DNA from: Eubacterium sp.
GTDB taxonomy: Bacteria; Bacillota; Clostridia; Lachnospirales; Lachnospiraceae
Assembly: GCA_017433825.1 (NCBI GenBank)
Contig: JAFRGL010000013.1
Span: 163,277-227,276, forward strand
DNA length: 64,000 nucleotides
Direction of reading: 5' to 3'
The translations under genes and the position numbers were made by a program. Positions within the stretch are counted from its first letter, which is position 1; every line of letters begins with the position of its first letter. This document shows, piece by piece, positions 38,254 through 46,874 of this stretch. The notes under the pieces were generated by a model. The model saw only the letters and a list, made by a program, of their open reading frames with translations, did no database searches and was not told the DNA's origin.

Positions 38254-38675
38254 AATGTTTCCTCCTTAATCTTCTGTCAGAGTGTTACAGATATTCATTA
38301 CCTTTCTATTATAAACATTTCTTTCCGCAAGTGCAAGACCGCTTTTTTCCATACTGCAGCTGGCTATGTAAATCACATGTATTCTTAAAATTGAACAGCA
38401 GCTGTTCCGGCAGAAGAACGGCCGGCTGCACCGTCCGGCAATACCGTTGAACTGTCTGGCTGGTTATAGTACGAAGATAAAGACGAAATTGCAGAATCTT
38501 GGCAGTACCGGCAAAAATAGTGTATGTTGAAAGCGCTGTGTTTGTGACTGCAATTCCCGGCAGACCGTATTGGAACGTTTTTCACGACGAATGTGACCTA
38601 CGGGCTGCGTGAATCTCAGTCACATAACACATCATTTCTAATATAGTTTTTTTGAAGTCAAGCTTTGCGCCTGCA
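38254..38675. other. 422-nt intergenic region holding one copy of a structured repeat
   Basis: No protein-like ORF is seen. The region carries the promoter side of the PPOX-fold gene and, at 38540-38628, the first copy of the repeat described separately. Short minus-strand frames across it look spurious. Confidence 0.6.
38540..38628. repeat. structured intergenic repeat, copy 1
   Basis: About 89 nt bounded by inverted repeats GTGACTG (38544-38550) and CAGTCAC (38617-38623). Inside is a second pairing, GCAGACC with GGGCTGC (one mismatch). The core contains CAGACCGTATTGGAACG, then TTTTTCACGACGAATGTGACC. A second copy lies at 52405-52493 and differs mainly by transitions. It could be an RNA structure, a REP-like element or a small MITE. 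Confidence 0.7.
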
Positions 38676-39854
38676 TCACCGGGACAGTTCCCGGATTTCC
38701 TCTTCGGTATACCCCAGGGCCGACAGGACCTCTTCGGTCTGGCTTCCCTTCGGGTAACCTGCATGCCGGTAGACAGGCGGGCATTTGGACAGCTTGACTG
38801 CCGTGCCCATCTGGCGGACGGAATAATCCGTCCCGGGTACCGGCACGTCCACCACCGCGCCGCGGGCCGATGCATGGGGATCCGCCGCTGTTTCCGCAAA
38901 TGTGAGCACCGGCTCCACGCAGGCGTCTGTCTTATCAAACAGCTCCACCCATTCCTTAAGCGGCCTGGTTATGATGATTTCTTTCAGCTTTGCCTTGAAA
39001 AAGGCCTCCCCTTCCGGTGTGGCAAGAATCTTCTGGTCCGCGTACTCCGGCAGGTTCAAAGTTTCGCACAAAGCCCGGAAAAACTTCGGCTCCAGGGAGG
39101 CAATACTTAAATATCTGCCATCGGCGGTTTCGTAGAAATCATACATGCCGCCGCCGTTTAAGCGCTCCTCGTCCCGCACTGGCTCCCTGCCGCCTGCCAG
39201 GTAAACCGCGCCGTCCATGCCGTTGAAGGGAATCACGCCGTCGTACATGGAAACGTCCACATACTGGCCCTCTCCCGTCATATCCCGGTAATGCACCGCT
39301 GCCAGGATGCCGATAATCGTATAAAGGGAACCGCCGCCCACATCGCTGATCTGCATGTTGGACAGGGCCGGACCGGTGCTTTTACGGCCTGCGGCGGCCA
39401 TGTTTCCGGACAATGCCAGGAAATTCATGTCGTGGCCTGCCCGGCTGGCCCTCGGGCCGGTCTGGCCGTAGCCGGTCAGGGAACAGTAGATAAGCTCCGG
39501 GCAGATTTCCTTTAAGGAATCATAATCCAGCCCGAATTTTTTCATAACCCCGGGACGGAACTGCTCCAGGATAATGTTGTAGCCTTCTTCGGTGATGAGC
39601 TTTTTCACCGCTTCGGCAGCCTCCGGTTTCTTAAGATTCAGGATGATGCTTCTTTTGTTGCGGTCAATCCACGCTGCGGCGGCGGAGCTTTCCGTACCGG
39701 GAAGCTTCGGGCCCCAGAGCGTTACGATATCCGGCTTGCCCGGCGCGGTCACCGTCAGTACGTCGGCGCCTAAATCCGCCAGGGTCAGTGTTGCGAACGG
39801 CCCCGGAAGCAGTGTGGAAAAGTCCAGTATTTTCAGTCCGTGCAGTGCATCCAT
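38676..39854 (-). CDS. CaiB/BaiF class III CoA-transferase or AMACR-like racemase
   Basis: About 392 residues from the ATG at 39852-39854 (AGGAG about 10 nt upstream). N-terminal LHGLKILDFSTLLPGPFATL and LADLGADVLTV, then RNKRSIILNLKKPE, are typical of the family. RAGHDMNFLALSG and ISDVGGGSLYTIIG align with the His and Asp pair of alpha-methylacyl-CoA racemase, while the Asp is also the transferase nucleophile, so either reaction is possible. The C-terminus ends VLSALGYTEEEIRELSR. The substrate is unknown. It is 20 nt downstream of malQ and may share its transcript. Confidence 0.82.
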   Translation of the reverse strand: MDALHGLKILDFSTLLPGPFATLTLADLGADVLTVTAPGKPDIVTLWGPKLPGTESSAAAAWIDRNKRSIILNLKKPEAAEAVKKLITEEGYNIILEQFRPGVMKKFGLDYDSLKEICPELIYCSLTGYGQTGPRASRAGHDMNFLALSGNMAAAGRKSTGPALSNMQISDVGGGSLYTIIGILAAVHYRDMTGEGQYVDVSMYDGVIPFNGMDGAVYLAGGREPVRDEERLNGGGMYDFYETADGRYLSIASLEPKFFRALCETLNLPEYADQKILATPEGEAFFKAKLKEIIITRPLKEWVELFDKTDACVEPVLTFAETAADPHASARGAVVDVPVPGTDYSVRQMGTAVKLSKCPPVYRHAGYPKGSQTEEVLSALGYTEEEIRELSR

Positions 39855-39874
39855 TATTATAGTCTCCTTTTTTG

Positions 39875-41380
39875 TCATCTCCGGCTTCTGCCGGTTATTT
39901 CTGTCATATAACGGATTTTTTCCGCAAGGGAAGGCGTAAGTGCGTCTCCCTCCATCCGCCACGCCCAGTTGCCTTCCGGCACGCCGGGCACATTGATGCG
40001 GCCTTCCGCACCAAGGCAGAGCCAGTCAGCCATCTGCGCCACGAAAATGAACGCCGCAGATGCCATGCCGCCCCGGATAAGCCCGGCGGCAATCCCCTCT
40101 TCCTCATTAAGGCCCAGATACGCTGCGGCTTTGCGCCGTTCCGCGTCTTCTGCGTGTTCAAACCAGTCCCGGGCCGTGGTATTGTCGTGGGTTCCCACAT
40201 AGCAGACACAGTTTTTCCCGTACCGGTGGGGCAGGTAGCTGCTCTCCGAAGCCGGGTCAAAGGCAAATTCCAGAACCTTCATGCCGGGAAGCCCGCTTTT
40301 CTCCAGCAGCTCATACACATCCGGGGTAAGGATGCCCAAATCCTCCGCGATAAACTGCCTGTCGTAAAACCAGCCTGTCAGGACGCTTACCAGATCCATG
40401 CCGGGGCCGGGCCGCCAGCGGCCCTCCTTCGCGCTTTCCGCACCGGATTTTACCGCCCAGTAGCTTGCCAGTCCCCGGAAATGGTCAATCCTTAAGACAT
40501 CATACAGGCGGAAGGCCGCATACACCCGGCGGATCCACCAGCCATAGCCGTCAGTCTTCATCTTCTCCCAGTCATACAAAGGATTGCCCCACAGCTGCCC
40601 TTCTTCCGAGAAATAATCCGGCGGCACGCCTGCAGTTTCCTTCGGGCAGTTTTTCTCATCCAGCTCAAACATGGAAGGCTCGCTCCAGACATCCGCACTG
40701 TCCAGGGATACATACACAGGCATGTCGCCGATGATGAGCACGCCTTTGCCGTTGGCATATTCCTTCAGGGCCTTCCACTGCTTAAAGAAGAGATACTGGA
40801 TATATTCGGTAACGGCAATCCTGTCCGCCAGCGCGTCAGCATGCTTCTCCAAAGCCTCCGGTTTTCTAAGCCGGATGCCCTCCGGCCAGTCAAGCCAGGC
40901 CGCACCGTTGTAATATTCCCTGCAGGCCATGTAAAGCGCGTAGCCGGAAAGCCAGGAGGCTTCGGCTTTGCGGAAGGCTTCAAAAGCTTCCTCTTTTTTC
41001 GCAAGCCCTCTTTCCGCAGCCTTTTCCAGCAGTGCATATTTGGCCGGAACAAGGTTGACATAATCAATTTTTCCCTTCTTCCTGCAGCATGGAAGGGCCG
41101 CAAAATCCGACAGCTCCCCTTCTGTTAAAAGGCCGTCCTCCGCCAGAAGGGCCGGGTCGATAAACAGGGGATTTCCCGCAAAGGAGGAATAGACGGAATA
41201 GGGGGAATTGCCTCCTCCTGCAGGATTTAAGGGCAGGATCTGCCACAGGCTCTGGCCCGCATCTGCCAGGAAATCCGCGAAATCATATGCAGATTTGCCG
41301 AAGGTTCCGGCACCGTAAGGCCCGGGCAGGGAAAACACCGGCAGAAGTATGCCGGCATATCTGTTTGTCACGTCAAGCAT
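39875..41380 (-). CDS. malQ: 4-alpha-glucanotransferase (amylomaltase)
   Basis: 501 residues, the usual GH77 length. It transfers maltodextrin segments and releases glucose in the cytoplasm. N-terminal GILLPVFSLPGPYGAGTFG and LWQILPLNPAGGGNSPYSVY are family signatures. The nucleophile Asp is in VLRIDHFRGLASYWA, the acid/base Glu in IAEDLGILTPDV, and the third acid in YVGTHDNTTARDW. No maltose transporter or phosphorylase is adjacent. It lies downstream of the rplT terminator on the same strand. Confidence 0.94.
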   Translation of the reverse strand: MLDVTNRYAGILLPVFSLPGPYGAGTFGKSAYDFADFLADAGQSLWQILPLNPAGGGNSPYSVYSSFAGNPLFIDPALLAEDGLLTEGELSDFAALPCCRKKGKIDYVNLVPAKYALLEKAAERGLAKKEEAFEAFRKAEASWLSGYALYMACREYYNGAAWLDWPEGIRLRKPEALEKHADALADRIAVTEYIQYLFFKQWKALKEYANGKGVLIIGDMPVYVSLDSADVWSEPSMFELDEKNCPKETAGVPPDYFSEEGQLWGNPLYDWEKMKTDGYGWWIRRVYAAFRLYDVLRIDHFRGLASYWAVKSGAESAKEGRWRPGPGMDLVSVLTGWFYDRQFIAEDLGILTPDVYELLEKSGLPGMKVLEFAFDPASESSYLPHRYGKNCVCYVGTHDNTTARDWFEHAEDAERRKAAAYLGLNEEEGIAAGLIRGGMASAAFIFVAQMADWLCLGAEGRINVPGVPEGNWAWRMEGDALTPSLAEKIRYMTEITGRSRR

Positions 41381-41403
41381 GATTTATTCCTTACTGTAAT
41401 CTT

Positions 41404-41441
41404 AAAAAACGGCTTCCGGTCATTTACCGGAAACCGTTTTT
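41404..41441 (-). terminator. terminator of the infC-rpmI-rplT operon
   Basis: AAAAACGG-C-TTCCGGT pairs with ACCGGAA-A-CCGTTTTT around CATTT. The A-run and T-run make it workable on both strands, but only the minus-strand use fits the genes. Confidence 0.85.
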
Positions 41442-41456
41442 CAATCAGAACGTTTT

Positions 41457-41813
41457 TTAGTTCAGTTTGCCCTTTGCGGTCTCTGCAAGGGCTGCGAAAC
41501 CTTCCTTGTCATTGACAGCCATGTCAGCCAGGATCTTCCTGTTCAGGGAGATCTCAGCCAGCTTCAGGCCGTACATGAACTTGCTGTAGGACAGGCCGTT
41601 CATTCTGGCAGCTGCGTTGATACGGGCAATCCAGAGCTGACGGAACTGGCGCTTGCGCTCTTTCCTGCCGGCAAATGCGTTTGCAAGAGCACGCATAACG
41701 GACTGCTTGGCGATTCTGTACTGTTTGCTTCTGGCTCCTCTGTAACCCTTGGCCAGCTTTAATACGCGATTATGTTTTTTTCTGGCGTTTAATCCGCCTT
41801 TAATTCTTGCCAT
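41457..41813 (-). CDS. rplT: 50S ribosomal protein L20
   Basis: 118 residues, standard length. N-terminal [20 protein letters not shown], the basic helix [15 protein letters not shown] and [17 protein letters not shown] are diagnostic. It binds 23S rRNA early in 50S assembly and, in Firmicutes, represses its own operon through the infC leader. Third gene of infC-rpmI-rplT. Confidence 0.97.
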   Translation of the reverse strand: MARIKGGLNARKKHNRVLKLAKGYRGARSKQYRIAKQSVMRALANAFAGRKERKRQFRQLWIARINAAARMNGLSYSKFMYGLKLAEISLNRKILADMAVNDKEGFAALAETAKGKLN

Positions 41814-41838
41814 TGTTCATCTTCCTCCTGTCTCTTTC

Positions 41839-42036
41839 TTAGATGTAGGGCCTGATCTTCTTCATGTTCTTCACATTGGTGGGATCTGCTACGGTCTGTT
41901 TTCTGAGGTTACGTTTCCTCTTCTGAGACTTTTTGGTCAGAATATGGCTCTTGTAAGCTTTATTACGTACTAACTTACCGGTTCCGGTAACTTTGAAGCG
42001 CTTCGCTGCAGCTCTGCTTGTTTTCATCTTGGGCAT
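41839..42036 (-). CDS. rpmI: 50S ribosomal protein L35
   Basis: 65 residues. [20 protein letters not shown] and the [17 protein letters not shown] segment are the L35 signature. It lies between infC and rplT in the conserved order, with GGAGGAAAACC upstream. Confidence 0.97.
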   Translation of the reverse strand: MPKMKTSRAAAKRFKVTGTGKLVRNKAYKSHILTKKSQKRKRNLRKQTVADPTNVKNMKKIRPYI

Positions 42037-42053
42037 GTTGGTTTTCCTCCTTG

Positions 42054-42566
42054 TTATCCGTTGCGTTTTTCGGCCAGTATCATGGTCAGGCTCCTGCCTT
42101 CCACCTTCGGCTGTCTCTCGATAACCGCGATATCGGCCAGTTCTTCGGCAAAATCTGTCAGAATGTGTCTGCTCGCGTTCATATGGGCAATCTCTCTTCC
42201 GCGGAAGCGCAAGGTTACCTTAACCTTGTCTCCCTTTGTGAGAAATTTCCGCGCGGCTCCTACCTTAGTGTTCAAGTCATTGGTGTCAATGTTGGGGGAA
42301 AGACGCACTTCCTTAAGCTCGGTTACCTTCTGCTTCTTTTTTGCTTCTTTCTCCTTACGAGCTAATTCGTACCTGTATTTTCCGTAATCAATAATCTTGC
42401 AGACCGGCGGTTTCGCCGTCGGCGCGATTTTCACAAGGTCAAGCTCTGCCTCCAATGCAATGGCATAAGCTTCCTTCGCGGACATAATGCCGAGCTGTTC
42501 GCCATGTACTCCAATCAGGCGGACTTCCTTGTCACGGATCTGCTCGTTAATCATCAATTCGCTAAT
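42054..42566 (-). CDS. infC: translation initiation factor IF-3, with an ATT start codon
   Basis: About 170 residues beginning (M)[18 protein letters not shown]. The start is put at an ATT (42564-42566) because GGAGG lies 9 nt before it; the first ATG (42552-42554) would be 21 nt away. Rare AUU starts are the known self-control device of infC, since IF-3 rejects non-canonical codons. The N-domain ends near [19 protein letters not shown], and the C-domain holds [19 protein letters not shown]. It binds 30S and checks the start codon. First gene of infC-rpmI-rplT. Confidence 0.93.
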   Translation of the reverse strand: MSELMINEQIRDKEVRLIGVHGEQLGIMSAKEAYAIALEAELDLVKIAPTAKPPVCKIIDYGKYRYELARKEKEAKKKQKVTELKEVRLSPNIDTNDLNTKVGAARKFLTKGDKVKVTLRFRGREIAHMNASRHILTDFAEELADIAVIERQPKVEGRSLTMILAEKRNG

Positions 42567-42735
42567 AGTAGTTTACCTCCCTTTGATTCCACCAATACCT
42601 CCGTCCGCTTTCCACAAAAAAAGCGGACAGTCAAACTATCCGCAAATCAGCAATCAAAGAATTAATCTTCGGTCTATTTAACCATAGTCACGCGCTTATG
42701 CTATGGTGAGAGCGGATACTCTGCTTTGTTTTACC
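42567..42735 (-). promoter_or_regulatory. L20-type autoregulatory leader with attenuator
   Basis: The infC leader (about 170 nt) contains ACCATAG/CTATGGT hairpin arms near 42676-42702. A terminator follows in which GCGGA (42643-42639 on minus) pairs with TCCGC (42627-42623), then seven Ts (42622-42616). This layout matches the Firmicutes L20 leader, in which excess L20 favours the terminator. The match is by architecture; no covariance search was run. Confidence 0.75.
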
Positions 42736-42741
42736 TCGGAT

Positions 42742-42770
42742 AATTTACCATAAGGCAAAATGCCTGTCAA
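42742..42770 (-). promoter_or_regulatory. promoter of infC-rpmI-rplT
   Basis: On the minus strand TTGACA (42770-42765), a 17-nt spacer and TAAATT (42747-42742). Confidence 0.75.
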
Positions 42771-42800
42771 GAAAAATTTTGAGAAAGTTACAGCAGCAGT

Positions 42801-42829
42801 TTGACAAATATCCCCAGTTTCTTCATAAT
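42801..42829 (+). promoter_or_regulatory. promoter of xylB
   Basis: TTGACA (42801-42806), a 17-nt spacer and CATAAT (42824-42829), about 40 nt upstream of the ATG at 42868. No obvious operator or cre site was found beside it. Confidence 0.7.
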
Positions 42830-42867
42830 TATAACAGAAATCCGAATGAAAAGGAACGGTAACAGTT

Positions 42868-44349
42868 ATGCGTTATTATATCGGAATTGATCTGGGGACT
42901 TCAGCGGTGAAAATCCTGCTGGTGGATGCGGCCGGCACCGTTGTCAGGACAGTAACGAAGGAATACCCCTTATATTTCCCCCATCCGGGATGGTCCGAGC
43001 AGGAACCGGACGACTGGTGGAACGCCGTATCCGAAGGTATCCGCGAGCTGACAAAGGATGCCTGCGCGGAGAATATCTGCGGCATCGGCACAGCCGGGCA
43101 GATGCACGGCCTGGTGGTGCTGGATGAAAAGGATGAAGTTATCCGGCCCGCCATCCTGTGGAACGACGGCCGTACCTCTGCGGAAACAGCCTGGCTGAAT
43201 GAAAAAATCGGCAGGGAGAAGCTGTCCTTGCTGACAGCCAATATCGCCTTTGCCGGCTTTACCGCGCCGAAAATCCTGTGGATGGCAAAAAACGAGCCTG
43301 AAAACTTCGCCCGCATCGCGAAAATCATGCTTCCCAAGGATTACATCAACTACAGACTGACCGGCGTGCATGCCTGCGACTACTCCGATGCCTCCGGCAT
43401 GCTTCTGCTGGATGTGAAAAACCGCTGCTGGTCGGAAGAAATGCTTGAAATCTGCGGCGTAAAGCGCGGACAGATGCCGCAGCTTTTTGAAAGCTTCGAC
43501 GTCATCGGCACCGTAACCCCCGGTATTGCGGAAAGCCTGGGGCTTCCCCCTTCCGTTAAAGTCGTTGCCGGCGCAGGAGACAATGCCGCTGCCGCAGTGG
43601 GCACCGGTACGGCCGAAGACGGCAGCTGCAACATTTCCCTGGGCACCAGCGGGACGATTTTCATCGTATCGGACAGTTTCCGCATGGACCCGAACAATGC
43701 CCTGCATGCCTTTGCCCACGCAGGCGGCAACTACCACCTGATGGGCTGCATGCTTTCCGCAGCCAGCTGCAACAAATGGTTCTGCTCCGATATTCTGAAA
43801 ACGGAGGACTATGAAGCCGAACAGGCCGGAATTACCGAAGAAATGCTGGGCACTGATTCCGTCTTCTTCCTCCCCTATCTGATGGGGGAACGCAGCCCGA
43901 TTAACGACACGGACGCGCGGGGGACGTTCATCGGCATGACCATGGACACTTCCCGCTGTGATATGGTCCAGGCCGTGCTGGAGGGTGTGGCCTTTGCCAT
44001 CCGGGACAGCTTCGAAGTGGCAAAAAGCCTGGGGCTTGCCATTGAATCCTCCAAGCTGTGCGGGGGAGGCGCCAAATCCCCGCTCTGGCAGAAAATCCTG
44101 GCCAATGTCTTAAATATCCCGCTGGACATTCCCGAAGCGGAGGAGGGCCCGGGTTACGGCGCCGCAATGCTGGCCATGACTGCCGGAGGCGAATATCCGG
44201 ACGTCAAAACCTGCGCGGAAACACTGGTGAAAATAAAAACAAGGATAAATCCGGACGCCGCTCTTGCGGCCCGCTACGAAAAGCAGTATCATAAATTCCG
44301 GAAAATATACCCTGCGGTAAAAGAACTTTTTCAGGAGGTTAAAGAATAA
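42868..44349 (+). CDS. xylB: xylulokinase
   Basis: 493 residues, FGGY kinase family. The N-terminal phosphate loop is IGIDLGTSAVKILLVD, then GWSEQEPDDWW. The motif IGTAGQMHGLVVLD is specific for xylulokinases. LPKDYINYRLTGVHACDYSD, GAGDNAAAAVGTG and a C-terminal LCGGGAKSPLWQKILANVL complete it. It phosphorylates D-xylulose (possibly another ketose made by the next gene product). The stop TAA shares its last base with the ATG of the isomerase gene. Confidence 0.9.
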   Translation: MRYYIGIDLGTSAVKILLVDAAGTVVRTVTKEYPLYFPHPGWSEQEPDDWWNAVSEGIRELTKDACAENICGIGTAGQMHGLVVLDEKDEVIRPAILWNDGRTSAETAWLNEKIGREKLSLLTANIAFAGFTAPKILWMAKNEPENFARIAKIMLPKDYINYRLTGVHACDYSDASGMLLLDVKNRCWSEEMLEICGVKRGQMPQLFESFDVIGTVTPGIAESLGLPPSVKVVAGAGDNAAAAVGTGTAEDGSCNISLGTSGTIFIVSDSFRMDPNNALHAFAHAGGNYHLMGCMLSAASCNKWFCSDILKTEDYEAEQAGITEEMLGTDSVFFLPYLMGERSPINDTDARGTFIGMTMDTSRCDMVQAVLEGVAFAIRDSFEVAKSLGLAIESSKLCGGGAKSPLWQKILANVLNIPLDIPEAEEGPGYGAAMLAMTAGGEYPDVKTCAETLVKIKTRINPDAALAARYEKQYHKFRKIYPAVKELFQEVKE

Positions 44350-45827
44350 TGAACAACATTCCCGAAGTTAAACTCGGCGTCATCGCGGTCAGCCGCGACT
44401 GCTTCCCCATTGCCCTTTCCATCCGCCGCAGACAGGCAGTCTGCGCGGCGTATAAAGGCGAGCTGTACGAATGCCCGGTTACCGTTGAAAACGAAGCCGA
44501 TATGATGAAGGCTGCCGAAGATGTCCGCAAAGCCGGCTGCAACGCCCTGGTGGTATTCCTGGGCAATTTCGGTCCGGAAACCCCGGAAACCCTGCTGGCC
44601 CGCTATTTCCACGGTCCCTGCATGTTCGTGGCCGCTGCGGAAGGCGACGGCGACCTGATTAACGGCCGCGGCGACGCATTCTGCGGCATGCTGAACTGCT
44701 CCTACAACCTGGGAATGCGCCACCTTCCCGCCTATATTCCGGAATACCCGGTGGGCACCGCGGAAGATATCGCAAAAATGATCGCTGATTTCGTTCCCAT
44801 TGCCAGGGCAGTCATCGGCGTAAAGTCCTTAAAAATCATCACCTTCGGTCCCAGGCCGCAGGATTTCTTTGCCTGCAACGCGCCGATTAAGGGTCTGTAT
44901 GAGCTGGGTGTGGAAATCGAGGAAAACAGCGAACTGGATCTTCTGGTAAGCTACCGCGAGCATGCGGACGATCCCCGTATCGAAGACGTCTGCAAGGACA
45001 TGGCCGAGGAGCTGGGTGCGAAGGGCAACAATTACCCGGACCTCCTGCCCCGCATGGCGCAGTTTGAGCTCACCCTTCTGGACTGGGCTGAAAACCACAA
45101 AGGCGCCCGCAAATACGTGGCCTTCGCAGACAAATGCTGGCCCGCTTTCCCGAAGGAGTTCGGTTTTGAGCCCTGCTTCGTGAACAGCCGCCTGGCGTCC
45201 AGGGGCATCCCGGTATCCTGCGAGGTGGACATCTACGGCGCTTTAAGCGAATACATCGGCGCCTGTGTTTCCGCTGACGCCGTTACCCTGCTCGACATCA
45301 ACAATTCCGTGCCTGCCTCCATGTGGGAAGCCGAAATCAGGGGCAAATACGATTACGCCCTCACCGATACCTTCATGGGCTTCCACTGCGGCAATACGCC
45401 CAGCTGCAAAATGTGCGCTGACCGTGCCGTGAAATACCAGCTCATCCAGCACCGTCTCCTGGAGCCGGAAGGCAGCACGCCTGACTTCACCCGCGGCACC
45501 CTGGAAGGCGACATCGCCGCCGGGGACATTACCTTCTTCCGCCTCCAGTGCGACAGCGAAGGCGTCCTCAGGAGCTACATCGCCCAGGGCGAGGTTCTTC
45601 CCGTAGCCACGACCAGCTTCGGCGGCATCGGCGTATTCGCCATTCCCGAAATGGGCCGTTTCTACCGTCATGTACTGATCGAGAAACATTTCCCGCATCA
45701 CGGTGCTGTGGCATTCGGCCATGTGGGCAAATCCCTCTTCGAAGTATTCAAGTTCCTGGGTGTGGGCGATATTTCTTACAACAGGCCGAAGAGCCTGCCT
45801 TACGCAACGGAGAATCCCTGGGCGTAA
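44349..45827 (+). CDS. L-fucose/D-arabinose isomerase-like sugar isomerase
   Basis: 492 residues with the overall layout of L-fucose isomerase-type proteins. The N-terminal domain has LGVIAVSRDCFPIALS and ALVVFLGNFGPETPE. The middle has KIITFGPRPQDFFACNAPI, and the metal-site half has VSCEVDIYGALSEYIG, DTFMGFHCGNTPSCKM and a C-terminal HFPHHGAVAFGHVG with two His. It would isomerise an aldose to a ketose that the coupled xylB product phosphorylates. The exact sugar is not readable. Translation is coupled to xylB by a 1-nt overlap. Confidence 0.78.
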   Translation: MNNIPEVKLGVIAVSRDCFPIALSIRRRQAVCAAYKGELYECPVTVENEADMMKAAEDVRKAGCNALVVFLGNFGPETPETLLARYFHGPCMFVAAAEGDGDLINGRGDAFCGMLNCSYNLGMRHLPAYIPEYPVGTAEDIAKMIADFVPIARAVIGVKSLKIITFGPRPQDFFACNAPIKGLYELGVEIEENSELDLLVSYREHADDPRIEDVCKDMAEELGAKGNNYPDLLPRMAQFELTLLDWAENHKGARKYVAFADKCWPAFPKEFGFEPCFVNSRLASRGIPVSCEVDIYGALSEYIGACVSADAVTLLDINNSVPASMWEAEIRGKYDYALTDTFMGFHCGNTPSCKMCADRAVKYQLIQHRLLEPEGSTPDFTRGTLEGDIAAGDITFFRLQCDSEGVLRSYIAQGEVLPVATTSFGGIGVFAIPEMGRFYRHVLIEKHFPHHGAVAFGHVGKSLFEVFKFLGVGDISYNRPKSLPYATENPWA

Positions 45828-45840
45828 GGGAAAGCTTTCA

Positions 45841-45869
45841 TTGACTTTTGGCCGTTCTTTCAGTACAAT
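45841..45869 (+). promoter_or_regulatory. promoter of the degV gene
   Basis: TTGACT (45841-45846), a 17-nt spacer and TACAAT (45864-45869), about 45 nt upstream of the ATG at 45914. Confidence 0.7.
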
Positions 45870-45913
45870 AAGGCCCATATACCATTCCAAAACGAAAAAA
45901 GGAGCTTTACTTA

Positions 45914-46810
45914 ATGAATGATTATCTGATTTTCACCGATTCCTCGGCAGACCTGCCCCATCATATTTTTGAAGAGTATGATCTCCGCATCATCCCCATG
46001 GAATATGTGGTAGACGGTAAAACCTTTACCTGCCATACGGAATCGCCGGATCATGACAAGCATTGCGACGAGCTTTTCGCAGCCCAGAAAAAGGGCGCTG
46101 AAGTACATACTTCCCAGATTACCCCGTTCGCCTATGTCGAGGCCTGGGAGCAGCTGCTGAAAGAAGGCAATGACATTCTCTACCTGTGCATGTCTTCCGG
46201 CCTGACCTCCACCTTCGACAATGTGCAGACTGCCGTACAGCAGCTGAAGGAGGACTACCCGGACAGAAAACTTATCGCGGTGGACACCCTTTCCGCCACC
46301 CAGGGCCAGGGCATTATGTGCACCGCAGCCCTCATGAACCGGGCCGCCGGCATGTCCATCGAAGAAAATGCCGCCTGGGTTGAGGAGAACCGCAAATACA
46401 TGTGCCACCGTTTCATGGTAGGCGACCTGAATTACCTGCACAAGGGCGGCCGTGTATCCGGTGCTGTCGCGGTTGTGGGCACCATGCTGAACATCAAGCC
46501 CATGCTCATCATCAATGACGAGGGCAGGCTGGACGTAGTGGCAAAGGTCCGCGGCCAGAAGCCGGCTGTAAAGCGCCTGATTACCGATTATCAGAAGGAA
46601 ATGGGCGTACCGGATTTACCGAAGCTTATCTACATCGGCCATACTTCCCTGTATGAGGAAGTGGAGGTCTTAAAGAAACAGATTGAGGAAATCGCCGAAC
46701 CGGGCACCATCGTGGAGTGCGTAAACTTAGGCCCCATCATCGGCGCCCACATCGGACCGTCCTTCTTCTCCGTATGCGGCTGGGGCTTCCACCGCAGAAT
46801 TGAGGGATAA
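45914..46810 (+). CDS. DegV family fatty-acid-binding protein
   Basis: 298 residues. N-terminal LIFTDSSADLPHHIFEEYDL and IIPMEYVVDGKTF, then EVHTSQITPFAYVEAWEQLL, ILYLCMSSGLTSTFDNVQTA and HKGGRVSGAVAVVGTMLNIK give the DegV fold. Members (FakB) hold a fatty acid for phosphorylation by FakA, which is not encoded nearby. The C-terminal GPIIGAHIGPSFFSVCGWG closes the lipid pocket. RBS AAAGGAG. It ends at a bidirectional terminator. Confidence 0.92.
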   Translation: MNDYLIFTDSSADLPHHIFEEYDLRIIPMEYVVDGKTFTCHTESPDHDKHCDELFAAQKKGAEVHTSQITPFAYVEAWEQLLKEGNDILYLCMSSGLTSTFDNVQTAVQQLKEDYPDRKLIAVDTLSATQGQGIMCTAALMNRAAGMSIEENAAWVEENRKYMCHRFMVGDLNYLHKGGRVSGAVAVVGTMLNIKPMLIINDEGRLDVVAKVRGQKPAVKRLITDYQKEMGVPDLPKLIYIGHTSLYEEVEVLKKQIEEIAEPGTIVECVNLGPIIGAHIGPSFFSVCGWGFHRRIEG

Positions 46811-46826
46811 AAAGTAAAAAGAGAAA

Positions 46827-46873
46827 TAAAAAAAGACTGTTGCATCTCAGTGACGGTGCAACAGTCTTTTTTA
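46827..46873. terminator. bidirectional intrinsic terminator
   Basis: AAAGACTGTTGCA (46832-46844) pairs with TGCAACAGTCTTT (46857-46869), flanked by an A-run and a T-run. It serves degV and the convergent GH3 gene. Confidence 0.9.
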
Positions 46874-46874
46874 T

